A DNA stretch of 64,000 bases from Chthoniobacteraceae bacterium (GCA_947476045.1 CANJNZ010000015.1:1-64000); one strand, 5' to 3'; shown: positions 16,810 to 26,204, counted from the first letter of the stretch. Notes: generated by a model not told the origin, from the letters alone. Program-made: numbers and translations.

Positions 16810-18566
16810 CAGTGCCGCCCATTTCACTTTCGCTCCCGAAGCCGGTGGCTCCGCCGCGTTTTCGTCAGCCGAAGAAAAACATCCCGCAGACCATCGAAGA
16901 GCGCACAGCGATTTTGCACGCGGTGCGAAATTACGTCGCGGAGTTTTGCCCCACGCCACCCGTCCCGCTCGCGGAACTCGGCGAGCACGCAGATCGCCTA
17001 GTCCAGCGCATCGGCTGCGCGGCCATCTATCGCGACTACGTGGGTGTTTTGATCAACAACGAGCTGTGGCGCGAGCAACTCGCCGCCGTGCCGTTCGAGC
17101 GCCGGCTGTTGCTCATGCCGAAATGCCTGCGCCTCGAAAGCAAATGCCCCGCGCCATTCGATGAGTTCGGCCTGCTGTGCAAACAATGCGGACAGTGCTC
17201 GATCCAAGATCTCCAAAACGAAGCCGAGCGTCTCGGCTACGCGGTGCTCGTCGCCGAGGGCAGCGCCATCGTGATGTCGCTCATCCAGACCGGGCAAATC
17301 GAGGCCATCGTCGGCATTTCGTGCCTCAGCGTGCTGGAGCGCAGTTTCCCTTACATGGAGGCCGCCGCCATTCCCGGCGTCGCCGTGCCGCTGCTGCAAG
17401 ACGACTGTATTGATACGACCGTGGATCTCGACTGGGTGTGGGACTACATCCACCTCACCGCCGACGATGCCACGCGCCGTCTCGATCTCGGCACGCTCCG
17501 CAGCGAAGTGGACTCGTGGTTTTCCAGCGAATCACTCACCGCGCTCATCGGCCCCGCCGAGGGCGAAACCGAACGCATCGCGCGCGAATGGCTCACCCGT
17601 GCGGGTAAACGCTGGCGGCCCTTCCTCGCCGTCGCCGCATGGCGCGCACTCGCGGGTCCAAACGCCATATTGCCCGACGACCTCAAGCGCGCCGCCATCG
17701 CCGTCGAGTGCTTCCACAAAGCCTCGCTCATCCACGACGACATCGAAGATGGCGACGCCACGCGCTACGGCGAAAAAACGCTGCACGAAGAACACGGCAT
17801 CCCCGTCGCACTGAATATCGGCGACCTGCTCATCGGGGAAGGCTACCGGCTGCTCGGCGCGTGCGAAATTTCCGCCGAACAACGCGCCGCAATGATGCTC
17901 GTCGCCGCCGAGGGTCAGCGCGAACTGAGTCGCGGCCAGGGCGCGGAGCTCGTCTGGGCACGCCAGCCCGATGTGCTCACCAGCCTGCAAGTGCTCGATA
18001 TTTTCAAAAAGAAAACCGCGCCCGCGTTCGAAGTCGCGCTGCGCGTCGGCGCGTTGTTTGCAGGCGTCGAGACACACGACGAAGTGCGCGACGTGCTGCA
18101 CGCTTACAGCGAAGCGCTCGGCATCGCCTACCAAATCCGCGACGACCTCGCCGACCTCGGCCAGACCGCCGACACCAGCGACATCGCCGGCCTCCGCCCC
18201 AGCCTTCTCCTCGCCACCGCACACGAACGCGCCGAGTGCGAGCATCGGAAAATCACCAGCGCATTATGGTCGCGCACGAGCACTGCGGGCATCACCAAAG
18301 TCGAGCAACTCTACCGCGATCTCGGCGCAGTAGAGCGCTGCACCGACCTCCTCGAACGCTACAAGGAACAGGCCATCCAAAGCCTCCGCGAACTCGAAAA
18401 TCCTTCGTTGAAGGGATTGCTCCGCCGCGTGCTCGGGAAAATTTTCAACGACACGGAAATCAAAGGCTGGTGCAAGGAATTCGAAGCCAAAAATCTTCTC
18501 GGTATCGCGGCCAACGAAACCGCACTGGAAAAAACTCCCGAGCCCCGCGTGCTGAGCACGGTGTGA
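16785..18566 (+). CDS. DUF116-polyprenyl synthetase fusion protein
   Basis: 593 residues. The N-terminal half (about 75-225) is a DUF116 domain: LLMPKCLRLESKCPA, then CKQCGQCSI and GISCLSVLERSF provide six or seven cysteines that could hold a metal or iron-sulfur cluster. The C-terminal half (about 265-540) is a trans-isoprenyl diphosphate synthase with GKRWRP, the first aspartate motif HDDIEDGDATRYG and the second as YQIRDDLADLG. Both catalytic motifs look intact. The role is presumably synthesis of a prenyl diphosphate, with the DUF116 part in regulation or redox coupling; that last step is inference. The first eight residues differ from the upstream duplicate and coincide with a repeat, so the present start may be secondary. 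Confidence 0.88.
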   Translation: MSTESQRQPVPPISLSLPKPVAPPRFRQPKKNIPQTIEERTAILHAVRNYVAEFCPTPPVPLAELGEHADRLVQRIGCAAIYRDYVGVLINNELWREQLAAVPFERRLLLMPKCLRLESKCPAPFDEFGLLCKQCGQCSIQDLQNEAERLGYAVLVAEGSAIVMSLIQTGQIEAIVGISCLSVLERSFPYMEAAAIPGVAVPLLQDDCIDTTVDLDWVWDYIHLTADDATRRLDLGTLRSEVDSWFSSESLTALIGPAEGETERIAREWLTRAGKRWRPFLAVAAWRALAGPNAILPDDLKRAAIAVECFHKASLIHDDIEDGDATRYGEKTLHEEHGIPVALNIGDLLIGEGYRLLGACEISAEQRAAMMLVAAEGQRELSRGQGAELVWARQPDVLTSLQVLDIFKKKTAPAFEVALRVGALFAGVETHDEVRDVLHAYSEALGIAYQIRDDLADLGQTADTSDIAGLRPSLLLATAHERAECEHRKITSALWSRTSTAGITKVEQLYRDLGAVERCTDLLERYKEQAIQSLRELENPSLKGLLRRVLGKIFNDTEIKGWCKEFEAKNLLGIAANETALEKTPEPRVLSTV

Positions 18567-18605
18567 GATATTGCTACGCACGTATTTTTTGCTACACTCC
18601 ACGCC

Positions 18606-18821
18606 ATGAGCATTGAAGCCATTCAAAATGAAATCGCGACGTGGGATGTCGCGACATTGAAGAAAATGATGGGCTACATAGCCGCGCTTCGCCAGCGCAA
18701 GGAAGACCCGGATTTTCCTAATCGGATGACGGCGCTGATTGACGACAAGACGCCGGGGCGATGGCTGACTCAGGAGGAAGCAGAGAAGCGCCTCGGCATT
18801 TCGCCGACATCAGAGGAATGA
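18606..18821 (+). CDS. Antitoxin of a type II toxin-antitoxin pair
   Basis: 71 residues, starting MSIEAIQNEIATWDVATLKKM and ending with the KRLGISPTSEE segment. Small acidic proteins of this make-up, without an obvious HTH, are typical RelE/ParE-partner antitoxins (addiction-module component type). The last four bases (ATGA) overlap the toxin start, which fits translational coupling. The assignment rests mainly on size, context and overlap. Confidence 0.7.
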   Translation: MSIEAIQNEIATWDVATLKKMMGYIAALRQRKEDPDFPNRMTALIDDKTPGRWLTQEEAEKRLGISPTSEE

Positions 18822-19072
18822 AGTATCGCCTGCTCGTTGCAGTGGAGGTCATCGAGTTTCTGGAAGGCTTGAGTCAGCCTGCGCGCGAGCGTTTGTGGAG
18901 GCGATTCCGCCAAATCCTCAACAACCCGGAACAGTTCAGCGACTACACGGCGATGGATTCAAACGGGCGAACGCTGGACGTGAATGTTCACGCAGGTATT
19001 GCGATCCATTACTGGGAGGATCTGCCAGATCGCCATGTGAAAATTCTCGAACTTCAAAACGCAGACCGTTGA
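18818..19072 (+). CDS. RelE/ParE-superfamily toxin
   Basis: 84 residues from the ATG at 18818. MKYRLLVAVEVIEFLEGLSQPARERLWRRFRQIL gives the strand-helix-helix start of the RelE/ParE fold. The C-terminal strands (VNVHAGIAIHYWEDLPDRHVKILEL) have the usual order, where a canonical member would carry positively charged catalytic residues. An in-frame start at 18761 exists but lies inside the antitoxin. The likely action is on ribosome-bound mRNA or gyrase; the exact target cannot be told. Confidence 0.75.
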   Translation: MKYRLLVAVEVIEFLEGLSQPARERLWRRFRQILNNPEQFSDYTAMDSNGRTLDVNVHAGIAIHYWEDLPDRHVKILELQNADR

Positions 19073-19094
19073 GCACCCATGCTCACAACGGTCT
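19063..19094 (-). terminator. Hairpin between the toxin gene and the GH130 gene
   Basis: AGACCGTTG...AGCA at 19063-19075 pairs with 19080-19094, with a two-base bulge. On the minus strand it is followed by GCGTTTTG. It overlaps the toxin stop and could end transcription of the GH130 operon. The T-run is short. Confidence 0.4.
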
Positions 19095-19103
19095 AATCGC
19101 AGC

Positions 19104-20564
19104 TCAATAACGGGTAAAGGCGGCGAGGAGTTCTTTGATTTCCAGAGTTACGATTTTCGTCGTCACATCGCTGATTCCGTAGGGAAGAATCAACTGCCCG
19201 CGATGCACGAGCGCGCCGCAGGTATAGACGACATTGGGCACGTAGCCCTCGCGCTCATTGCCCTCGGGACGTAGGAGCGGCTCTTCGAGTTCGCCGATTA
19301 CTTTGCTCGGATCTTCCAAATCGAGCAGCATCGCGCCGATGCAGTATTTGCGCATCGGACCGACACCGTGGGTGATTACGAGCCAGCCGGCTTCGGTTTC
19401 AATCGGCGATCCGCAGTTGCCGATTTTCACCGCCTCCCACGAATGACATGGACGCCGCAAAAGCTGCGGGTCGCTCCAAAAATGCGGATTCTCGGAATAT
19501 ATGAGGAAGAGGTTTTCGTCGTCCTGTCGCGATATCATGGCGAAGCGCCCGCCGATTCGGCGCGGGAAAAAAGCCATGCCTTTGTTTTGCACCGCGCGTC
19601 CGTTCAACGTGCGGGCGCGAAAGCTGAGGAAGTCTGTGGTTTCGAGAAGCTGCGGGAGAATGGCGCGCCCATTGTAGGCTGTGTAAGTCGCGTAGTAGAT
19701 CACGCTGCCGTCGTCCTCGATGAAACGCACGAAGCGGGCGTCCTCCATTCCGTTGCTCTCGTTCGACGAGACGGGGAAAATGATGCGCTCGGAAACGGCG
19801 ACAGATGGATCAAAATGAACTTCATAGTTCGACTCGGCGAGCCATCGCACGCACTCCATCGTGCGCTGCACTTCGCGCGGCAGCGGACCGGAGCCACGCA
19901 CAGCCTTGCGGATGGCGGTTTCGAGTTCGCTGAGTGTGAAATTGTCGCCGAGTGAAGTCATCACGGCAGCCGACCAATCATTCTCGAAACCCATCTCCAT
20001 GAGTTTATGAAGGAATGCGGTTTTGAGGTAAGTCGGATTCGGATTCAGCTTCGGCGCGGTGACGAATCGCGACGGCTCCTCCATCGTAATACTGTGATCG
20101 GCGTGGATAATCCCGGTTCGAAATTCGATGGAGGAGATGTGTCCTTCGCCAGTCGCTCGCAGGCTGAGAATAAAACGTAGCTCACCCTCGGCGAGGCCGG
20201 ATTGATCAGGATGCGGCACGATAGAGGGATTGAAAAGTGCGGCGGATTCGAGCGCATATTCACCGGAAAAAAGTGCGCCGATGTAGAGCTGCCGCGCCTC
20301 TGAGAGCGGGCGTCCGCTGAAGACGTATCCTTTCACCCGATCAAAATGGCGACGCCAGAAAGTGCGGAGATTCAAATGCCGCGTGCCGAAATCCTCGGTG
20401 ACGGCGACGAGTTGCTCCTCGATCTCCGCTTCGCTGAGCGCAAGCGCGCGTCCGAGAATGTTGACGATGCGTGCCGTGTCTCCCGGGATGAATGGGCGGA
20501 TGAGTACCCGGGCGTTATTGGGCCGAAGGGCGATGCCCGTGGGATGAATGTTCAGGCTGCGCAT
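19104..20564 (-). CDS. GH130-family glycoside phosphorylase/hydrolase-like protein
   Basis: 486 residues, no signal peptide. It begins MRSLNIHPTGIALRPNNARVL, and the five-bladed propeller region carries SNESNGMEDARFVRF and YATYTAYNGRAI, typical of GH130 enzymes that act on beta-mannosides. The C-terminal part keeps GVGPMRKYCIGAMLLDLEDP and EGYVPNVVYTCGALVHRG. GH130 members are inverting phosphorylases or hydrolases of beta-1,2 or beta-1,4 mannosides. Which activity applies here cannot be read. The start overlaps the end of the upstream glycosyltransferase gene by 13 bp, so the two are one unit and should act on the same glycan. Confidence 0.88.
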   Translation of the reverse strand: MRSLNIHPTGIALRPNNARVLIRPFIPGDTARIVNILGRALALSEAEIEEQLVAVTEDFGTRHLNLRTFWRRHFDRVKGYVFSGRPLSEARQLYIGALFSGEYALESAALFNPSIVPHPDQSGLAEGELRFILSLRATGEGHISSIEFRTGIIHADHSITMEEPSRFVTAPKLNPNPTYLKTAFLHKLMEMGFENDWSAAVMTSLGDNFTLSELETAIRKAVRGSGPLPREVQRTMECVRWLAESNYEVHFDPSVAVSERIIFPVSSNESNGMEDARFVRFIEDDGSVIYYATYTAYNGRAILPQLLETTDFLSFRARTLNGRAVQNKGMAFFPRRIGGRFAMISRQDDENLFLIYSENPHFWSDPQLLRRPCHSWEAVKIGNCGSPIETEAGWLVITHGVGPMRKYCIGAMLLDLEDPSKVIGELEEPLLRPEGNEREGYVPNVVYTCGALVHRGQLILPYGISDVTTKIVTLEIKELLAAFTRY

Positions 20565-22834
20565 ATGGGTAGGATCTCGGCTTGAGCGCCTTCTGCGTGC
20601 GTGAGTTCAGCGAGGGAAAGGTAGAACGCGAGCGAGGATTCCGCGCCTTGATTTTGGTTGAGATGATCTTGCAGCAGCGCATCGCGGCAACCGCCTGTCG
20701 TCGGGTCGTAGAGCGACTGACCGAGATCGTTACGACCGAGAAACCACTCGAAACAACTGCGCGCTGCGCGGTGCCAATAGTCATCGCGCGTGACTGCGAA
20801 CGCTTCGAGACAAGCGGAAAGCATTGAGTGTGCTTCGAGCGGTTGTTGATCAAAGCGCGCACGCTCTCCCTCATGTGTCCAGAATCCGTGACAGCCAATC
20901 GGTGCGAAGTGACCGCCATCCGCAGTCTGCGCTTCGAGCAGCCAGCGCAGCGAATTGAGTCCGATATCGAGCATACCGCCGTTGGAAGTCCAATGACCGC
21001 TCAGGATCAGCGCGTGCGAGAGTTTGGCGTTATCGTAAGTCGCGATGCGCTCGAACCACTGCCAATTGGACGAGGAATTCGCGTGATACAATGCCACGAG
21101 TTTCCTCGCGAGCAGGTCGCGCATTTTCGCCACCACGCGGTCACCGGAAAAAGTGCGGAGATATTCGTGAATCGCAATCAGCGCAAACGCCCACGCACGC
21201 GGCGAACTGAACCGCGCGACCGGCGGCAGTCCACGCTGGAAAAGCAGCGCACAGAGATTGCGATGCCCTTCGTTGCGCGAGCGCCCGAGTGCAGTGCCGA
21301 CAGCCCATAGCGCGCGCGCATGGCTGTCCTCCGAGCCAGCGCGCTCGATCCACTGCCGGTGATGATTCATGAAGTTGCGAAAGCGCGACGTATTCGCATC
21401 GAACGCATACCACAGGAACGCAAGGTAGCTGCTTTCCAATCGCTCAATTTCCGGCTGCGGCTCCTCCATTTTTTGTAGCAGCACGGTGAAGATAAACGCG
21501 CGAGCATTGTCATCGGTGCAATAGCCCTCGTGGTAGTTCGGCACGTTGTAGATCGCGTGCTGAAAGATGCCCGTGTGGTCGCTCATCTTGAGCAGATGAT
21601 CGAGCTTCAGCGGCGGGACGGGATAATTCGCGTGCTCGATGGTGCGGACGGCCACGGTCTCCACCGACGGCACGCTGAGGCTCGCTCGCGCCCGCTCGAA
21701 ACTCTCCATGTAGCGCCGTGCGACGACCGGCCAGATCATCTCGCGCCCAGCCTTCCACGCACGCTTCCGCATCGCGGTCATCAACGTCGGATTCGAGAGA
21801 AAATGATTCACTCCCTCCGCAATCGCCGCCGAGTCCCGAAACGGCACCAGCAAGCCGCGCTCACCCGCGAGCAACTCCTGCGCGTGCCAATACGGAGTGG
21901 AGATGATCGCCTTCCCCGCGCCGAACGTGTAGGCGAGCGTGCCGGAGGTGACCTGCGCTTCGTTGAGATATGGCGTAATGTAGATGTCCGCCGCACCGAT
22001 GAATTCCTTCAGTTCCTCGATGGTTGCGAATCGGTTGTGAAATATCACCTGTTCCGTCACGCCGCACGTCTCCGCGAGACGCTCCAGTTTTTCACGATAC
22101 GCCTCGCCTTCGCGCGCCAGCAAATGCGGGTGCGTCGCGCCGAGCACGAGATACACGATTTGTGGATGCCGCTTGAGAATCTCCGGCAGCGCCTCGATGA
22201 CGTGCTCGATGCCCTTGTTCGGCGAAAGAAGACCGAAGGTAAGCAGCACCGTTTTCCCCTCCACGCCGAAGACGTCCTTGTAGAAATTCGAGTCAATGAA
22301 CGGCATATCAATCACGCCATGCGGAATGAGATCTATTTTCTCCGGCGCGATGCCATACACGCTCATCAGCAAATCCCGCCCACGCTCGGCCATTACGATG
22401 AAGCGATTCGAGAGCACATCGAGTTGCTCCATCACCGCACGCTGATCGCTGTTCGGCTCGCTGAGAACGGTGTGCAGCGTCGTGACCACCGGCTTTCGCA
22501 CCTCGCGAAGAAACTCTATCAAGTGCGCGCCCGCAGCGCCGCCATAAATGCCGAACTCGTGCTGCACGGAAACGACCTCAACGTTGTTGATGTTCAAAAA
22601 TTCCGCCGCACGCCGGTAGGAATCCAACTCCTGCTCATCAATCTCGAACCGCACCCGCGATGGATAATCGTATCCCTCGGGCCGATCATTCACAGACCCC
22701 ACGATGCACTGCGCCTGCGGAAACTCCGCAGCGATGGCCTCGCAGATGTCCGCTGTAAAAGTGGCAATGCCGCAGCGTCGCGGCACGTAATCGCCAACGA
22801 AGGCAATGTGTTTGGTATTGGTCAGAGTATTCAT
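20552..22834 (-). CDS. GT4-family glycosyltransferase with a C-terminal helical domain
   Basis: 760 residues. The N-terminal 400 residues are a GT-B fold glycosyltransferase (start HIAFVGDYVPRRCGIATFTADI; acceptor-side QHEFGIYGG; donor-site region with GLLSPNKGIEHVIEALPEIL and, later, TSGTLAYTFGAGKAIISTPY). Residues about 410-750 are an all-helical barrel-like domain of the kind found in six-hairpin glycosidases. The fusion, plus the coupled GH130 gene, is a recurrent two-gene unit. It probably builds or remodels an internal mannoside, which is inference. Cytoplasmic, with no signal peptide. Confidence 0.88.
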   Translation of the reverse strand: MNTLTNTKHIAFVGDYVPRRCGIATFTADICEAIAAEFPQAQCIVGSVNDRPEGYDYPSRVRFEIDEQELDSYRRAAEFLNINNVEVVSVQHEFGIYGGAAGAHLIEFLREVRKPVVTTLHTVLSEPNSDQRAVMEQLDVLSNRFIVMAERGRDLLMSVYGIAPEKIDLIPHGVIDMPFIDSNFYKDVFGVEGKTVLLTFGLLSPNKGIEHVIEALPEILKRHPQIVYLVLGATHPHLLAREGEAYREKLERLAETCGVTEQVIFHNRFATIEELKEFIGAADIYITPYLNEAQVTSGTLAYTFGAGKAIISTPYWHAQELLAGERGLLVPFRDSAAIAEGVNHFLSNPTLMTAMRKRAWKAGREMIWPVVARRYMESFERARASLSVPSVETVAVRTIEHANYPVPPLKLDHLLKMSDHTGIFQHAIYNVPNYHEGYCTDDNARAFIFTVLLQKMEEPQPEIERLESSYLAFLWYAFDANTSRFRNFMNHHRQWIERAGSEDSHARALWAVGTALGRSRNEGHRNLCALLFQRGLPPVARFSSPRAWAFALIAIHEYLRTFSGDRVVAKMRDLLARKLVALYHANSSSNWQWFERIATYDNAKLSHALILSGHWTSNGGMLDIGLNSLRWLLEAQTADGGHFAPIGCHGFWTHEGERARFDQQPLEAHSMLSACLEAFAVTRDDYWHRAARSCFEWFLGRNDLGQSLYDPTTGGCRDALLQDHLNQNQGAESSLAFYLSLAELTHAEGAQAEILPICAA

Positions 22835-23033
22835 AGGCAGCAGTCCCGGATTCTTGTCCGCCTCACCACAGCAGCGACCGTTGCCTCACCCGAAATGGCG
22901 AGCGGCCCTGAACAAATCCCCGCCACCTTCGTCCGTCTCCGCTAAAGGGTCAACCAGCATTGCCGGGCATCACTTAAAAGGGCGATCAGAGTGCGGCGTT
23001 GCCTGTGGGGCGGCGGGGGCGTAGAGACGGCGC

Positions 23034-23846
23034 GTGCCTTCACTGCTCGCCAATCTTGCTGATTATCACACGCACACGCCGCTCTGCCGCCATGCGGAAG
23101 GGTGGCCGGTGGATTATGCCCGTGTTGCGATGGATCGCGGTTTGGGGGAACTGGGTTTTGCGGATCACAATCCGATGCCGGAACCGTTCGATGACTGGCG
23201 GATGTTGCGCGAGGATTTGCCGCGCTATTTCGACGAAGTTGCGAAGGCGCGGGCGGAATTTCCGCAGCTCAACATCAAGCTCGGGCTGGAGTGTGATTTT
23301 ATCCCCGGTCAGGAAAAGTGGATCGAGGAACTCGCGGGCATGGCGGAATGGGATTACCTCATCGGCAGCGTCCACTATCTGCCGGAAGGATGGGAGGTGG
23401 ATAATCCGAAATATCTCAGCCGTCACACGGGCGGCGCGGCGGAGGAAATCTGGGCGAGCTACTGGCGGCTCTACGCGCAGTGTATTCGCAGTGGACTATT
23501 TGATTTTGTGGCGCATCCGGATTTACCAAAAAAGTTTGGCATTCATCCGGCGGGCGACTTGCGGCGCTACTACGACGGCGCGATTGCCGCGCTTGCGGAG
23601 TCAGGCGTGCCCTACGAAATCAACACCGCTGGCTGGCGGAAGGATTGCGCCGAGCAATATCCAGCGCATGAATTCATCGAACTCGCACATGCGGCTGGCG
23701 TGCCGGTTCTGATTAGCTCCGACGCTCACACGCCTGGGGATGTCGGCGCGGGTTTCGTGGAGGCGGCGGCGCTGGCAAAAAGTTGCGGCTACACGGAGAC
23801 GCTGCGTTTCACGCGCCGAAAACGCTTCACCGTGCCGCTGCTGTGA
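23034..23846 (+). CDS. hisJ: PHP-type histidinol-phosphatase
   Basis: 270 residues. PHP-domain metal ligands are all visible: DYHTHTPLCRHA near the N terminus, GFADHNP, GLECDF, GSVHYLP, VAHPDLPKKFG and the final SSDAHTPGDVG. This order and the spacing match the HisJ/HisK family, which removes phosphate from histidinol phosphate, the eighth step of histidine synthesis. The start is a GTG. The gene overlaps the following folP-like gene by four bases. hisF is nearby at 24665, supporting the histidine role. Other PHP phosphoesterases remain possible. Confidence 0.85.
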   Translation: MPSLLANLADYHTHTPLCRHAEGWPVDYARVAMDRGLGELGFADHNPMPEPFDDWRMLREDLPRYFDEVAKARAEFPQLNIKLGLECDFIPGQEKWIEELAGMAEWDYLIGSVHYLPEGWEVDNPKYLSRHTGGAAEEIWASYWRLYAQCIRSGLFDFVAHPDLPKKFGIHPAGDLRRYYDGAIAALAESGVPYEINTAGWRKDCAEQYPAHEFIELAHAAGVPVLISSDAHTPGDVGAGFVEAAALAKSCGYTETLRFTRRKRFTVPLL

Positions 23847-24658
23847 AACTCCTCGCTCGCGGACACACGATCACTTTTCCACGCCGCCCGCTCATCATGG
23901 GCATCGTGAATCTGGTCGCGGATTCGTTCTCCGGCGATGGTATTACGGACATCGAGGCAGCGGTGGTGAAAGCGCGGCAGCTTGTGGCCGATGGTGCCGA
24001 CATCGTGGACATCGGCGCCGAAAGCGCGCGCACCAATCGCGGCCCGATTCCCGAGGAGGAGGAAGCGGCGCAACTGCTGCGTTTCATCGAACGCTGGGAC
24101 GATCCGACTTTGCTTTCCATCAACACATGGCGGCCCGGCGTCGCGCGTCGCGTGCTGCCGCGCGGTGGTCACATCCTCAACGACATCGGCGCGCTGCCCG
24201 ACGACGAGAACGCGCGCATTTGCGCCGACACGGGCGCAGCGCTGCTCATCATGCACACAGTCGGCCAGCCGAAAGTCGCACACACGCACGTCGGCTACGA
24301 TGACGTGATGGCGCGGCTCGATGACTGCTTCGCAGAAAAAATCGCACTCGCGGAAAAAGCGGGCGTGCCGCGCGAGGCAACGATTCTCGACCCCGGCATA
24401 GATTTCGCCAAGCAGCGCGACGACAATCTGCGCATCTACCGTGAGTTGGAACGGCTGCACCACTTTGGCCGTCCACTGCTCCTGCCAGTGTCGCGCAAAA
24501 CAGTCATCGGCGACGTGCTGGGCCTGCCCGCGCCGGAACGCGATGCGGGCACCATCGCCTGCCTCGTGAGCGGGATGCTGCGTGGCGCTCAAATTTTCCG
24601 CGTCCACAACGTGCGCGCCGCAGCACAGGCAGCACGGATGATTGCGGCTGTCGCATAA
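23843..24658 (+). CDS. folP: Dihydropteroate synthase-like protein
   Basis: 271 residues from the GTG at 23843, whose GTGA overlaps the previous stop. The pterin-binding barrel is recognisable from LIMGIVNLVADSFSGDG, GADIVDIGAESAR, HILNDIGALPD, LLIMHTVGQPK, ILDPGIDFAKQRDDNL and VSRKTVIGDV. Dihydropteroate synthase joins p-aminobenzoate to a pterin in folate synthesis. The first motif (normally N-x-TPDSFSDGG) is altered here to NLVADSFSGDG, so a diverged paralogue is possible; all other motifs are in place. Confidence 0.82.
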   Translation: MKLLARGHTITFPRRPLIMGIVNLVADSFSGDGITDIEAAVVKARQLVADGADIVDIGAESARTNRGPIPEEEEAAQLLRFIERWDDPTLLSINTWRPGVARRVLPRGGHILNDIGALPDDENARICADTGAALLIMHTVGQPKVAHTHVGYDDVMARLDDCFAEKIALAEKAGVPREATILDPGIDFAKQRDDNLRIYRELERLHHFGRPLLLPVSRKTVIGDVLGLPAPERDAGTIACLVSGMLRGAQIFRVHNVRAAAQAARMIAAVA

Positions 24659-24664
24659 CGTCGC

Positions 24665-25438
24665 TTACAGCCGCACGGAGACTCCGTGTTCAGCCAGGTA
24701 TTTTTTCACGTCCGCCACGGTGTATTCGCCGAAGTGAAAGATGCTCGCGGCGAGAACGGCGTCAGCTCGGCCCTCGCTAAGAACATCGGCCATGTGCCCA
24801 AGGTTTCCTGCACCGCCGCTGGCGACGACGGGGACGCCGACCGCTTCGCTCACTCGGCGCGTGATGACGAGGTCGTAGCCGGCCTTGGTGCCGTCGGCGT
24901 CAATCGAGTTCAGCACAATCTCCCCCGCCCCGCGCTGCACGGCTTCCTCGGCCCATGCGACTGCGTCCTTGCCGGCGGGCTTGCGCCCGCCGTGGATGAA
25001 AACTTCCCAGCGATCGGGCGCGGTTTTTTTGCAATCAATGCTGACGACGATGCACTGGCTGCCGAATTTATCCGCTCCAGCGCTGATGAGTTCCGGCGTG
25101 GCGATGGCGGAGCTGTTGATGCTCACTTTGTCCGCACCGGCTTTGAGCATCGCGCTCATATCGTCCACCGCGCGGATGCCGCCGCCGACGGTGAGCGGCA
25201 TAAAGCAGCAAGCGGCGGTGCGCTCGATCACATCCACCATCGTCGCGCGACCGTGCGCGCTCGCGGTAATGTCGAAAAAAACCATCTCGTCCGCACCTTG
25301 ATCGTTGTAGCGGCGCGCAAGCTCCACGGGGTCGCCAACGTTGCGCAGTCCGCCATCCTCGGCGCGCCCGAACTGCACGCCGCGCGTGACTTTTCCATCG
25401 TGGACATCGAGGCACGGAATGACGCGTTTTGTGAACAT
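24665..25438 (-). CDS. hisF: Imidazole glycerol phosphate synthase subunit HisF
   Basis: 257 residues, full length. The cyclase subunit begins [23 protein letters not shown] with the catalytic Asp of CLDV. The second catalytic Asp is in [11 protein letters not shown], and the phosphate-binding turns are [10 protein letters not shown] and [12 protein letters not shown]. It closes the imidazole ring of IGP using ammonia supplied by HisH, which is not in this window. It converges on the folP-like gene with 6 bp between the stops. Confidence 0.97.
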   Translation of the reverse strand: MFTKRVIPCLDVHDGKVTRGVQFGRAEDGGLRNVGDPVELARRYNDQGADEMVFFDITASAHGRATMVDVIERTAACCFMPLTVGGGIRAVDDMSAMLKAGADKVSINSSAIATPELISAGADKFGSQCIVVSIDCKKTAPDRWEVFIHGGRKPAGKDAVAWAEEAVQRGAGEIVLNSIDADGTKAGYDLVITRRVSEAVGVPVVASGGAGNLGHMADVLSEGRADAVLAASIFHFGEYTVADVKKYLAEHGVSVRL

Positions 25439-25556
25439 GAGAACCGCGATTTAGCGGACGGCGCGCGCAGGCGCAACTCCGGCGAAATGTGACAGTCCTG
25501 TATGACTGTAATCTCCGATTCATTTTACACGCAGAGTGTGCTTCATTCGCGCACCC

Positions 25557-26204
25557 ATGAGCGCCATGCAGCAACCTTCCGAGCCTGCAAAAGAAGTCAT
25601 CGCACCGAGGCATGAGTCATTGCGAAAGGAATTTAATGAAGCGCAACGTGAACTTCAGCCCGAATATGGCGAGGTGCGTCTCTGGCTAGTTGCGCGTGAT
25701 CCGCACTGGCTGTTTGCCTATTGGGAGTTCAACCCCGACGAACATCCCGAGGCGCGCGGTGAAGATGGAACCGCTCATTTTCTCCTGCGCGTCCAGCGCG
25801 AGGACGGAACGGTGGAGGCGACTCTGACAATCCAGCCGTCCGCAGGAAACCGGTATGTGCCCGTCCGGCAAGCCGACTGCAATTACACGGCCGAGCTTGG
25901 GTTTTTCACGATGGGCACGTGGGCATTTCTCGCACGCTCCGGCATGACACGCACTCCACCCGTGGATGCCGATGAAACTTTCACCACGCCACCATCTAAA
26001 ATCCCCGCACGACTCAGCCTCGCCGAAATGCGTGCGCTGATGGCGGGCCAGTCGCAGCCAGGAGAAAGCACTGCGCAGACCGCCGCGCGTTTGCAGGACG
26101 CCGTCCAGCGTGCTGTGCACTGGACGCCCGAGCAAGAGCGGATGCTGGAGCAGTTGCTCGCCGAAGAAGCGAAGAAAAAGTTGCGCCCAAACGGCACGAA
26201 ATAA
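25557..26204 (+). CDS. DUF4912-containing protein
   Basis: 215 residues from the ATG at 25557. The DUF4912 domain (about 30-130) shows VRLWLVARDPHWLFAYWEF and later YTAELGFF, the characteristic start and end of this beta-rich fold found in Verrucomicrobia, Planctomycetes and some clostridia. The C-terminal 60 residues are helical and Glu/Lys-rich. No signal peptide. Function unknown. The stop codon lies in the upstream arm of a strong bidirectional terminator. Confidence 0.82.
   Translation: MSAMQQPSEPAKEVIAPRHESLRKEFNEAQRELQPEYGEVRLWLVARDPHWLFAYWEFNPDEHPEARGEDGTAHFLLRVQREDGTVEATLTIQPSAGNRYVPVRQADCNYTAELGFFTMGTWAFLARSGMTRTPPVDADETFTTPPSKIPARLSLAEMRALMAGQSQPGESTAQTAARLQDAVQRAVHWTPEQERMLEQLLAEEAKKKLRPNGTK

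Noticed and set aside
21530-22945. A 471-codon open frame on the plus strand opposite the glycosyltransferase
   Set aside because: Antisense shadow; Arg/His-rich translation and no start context.
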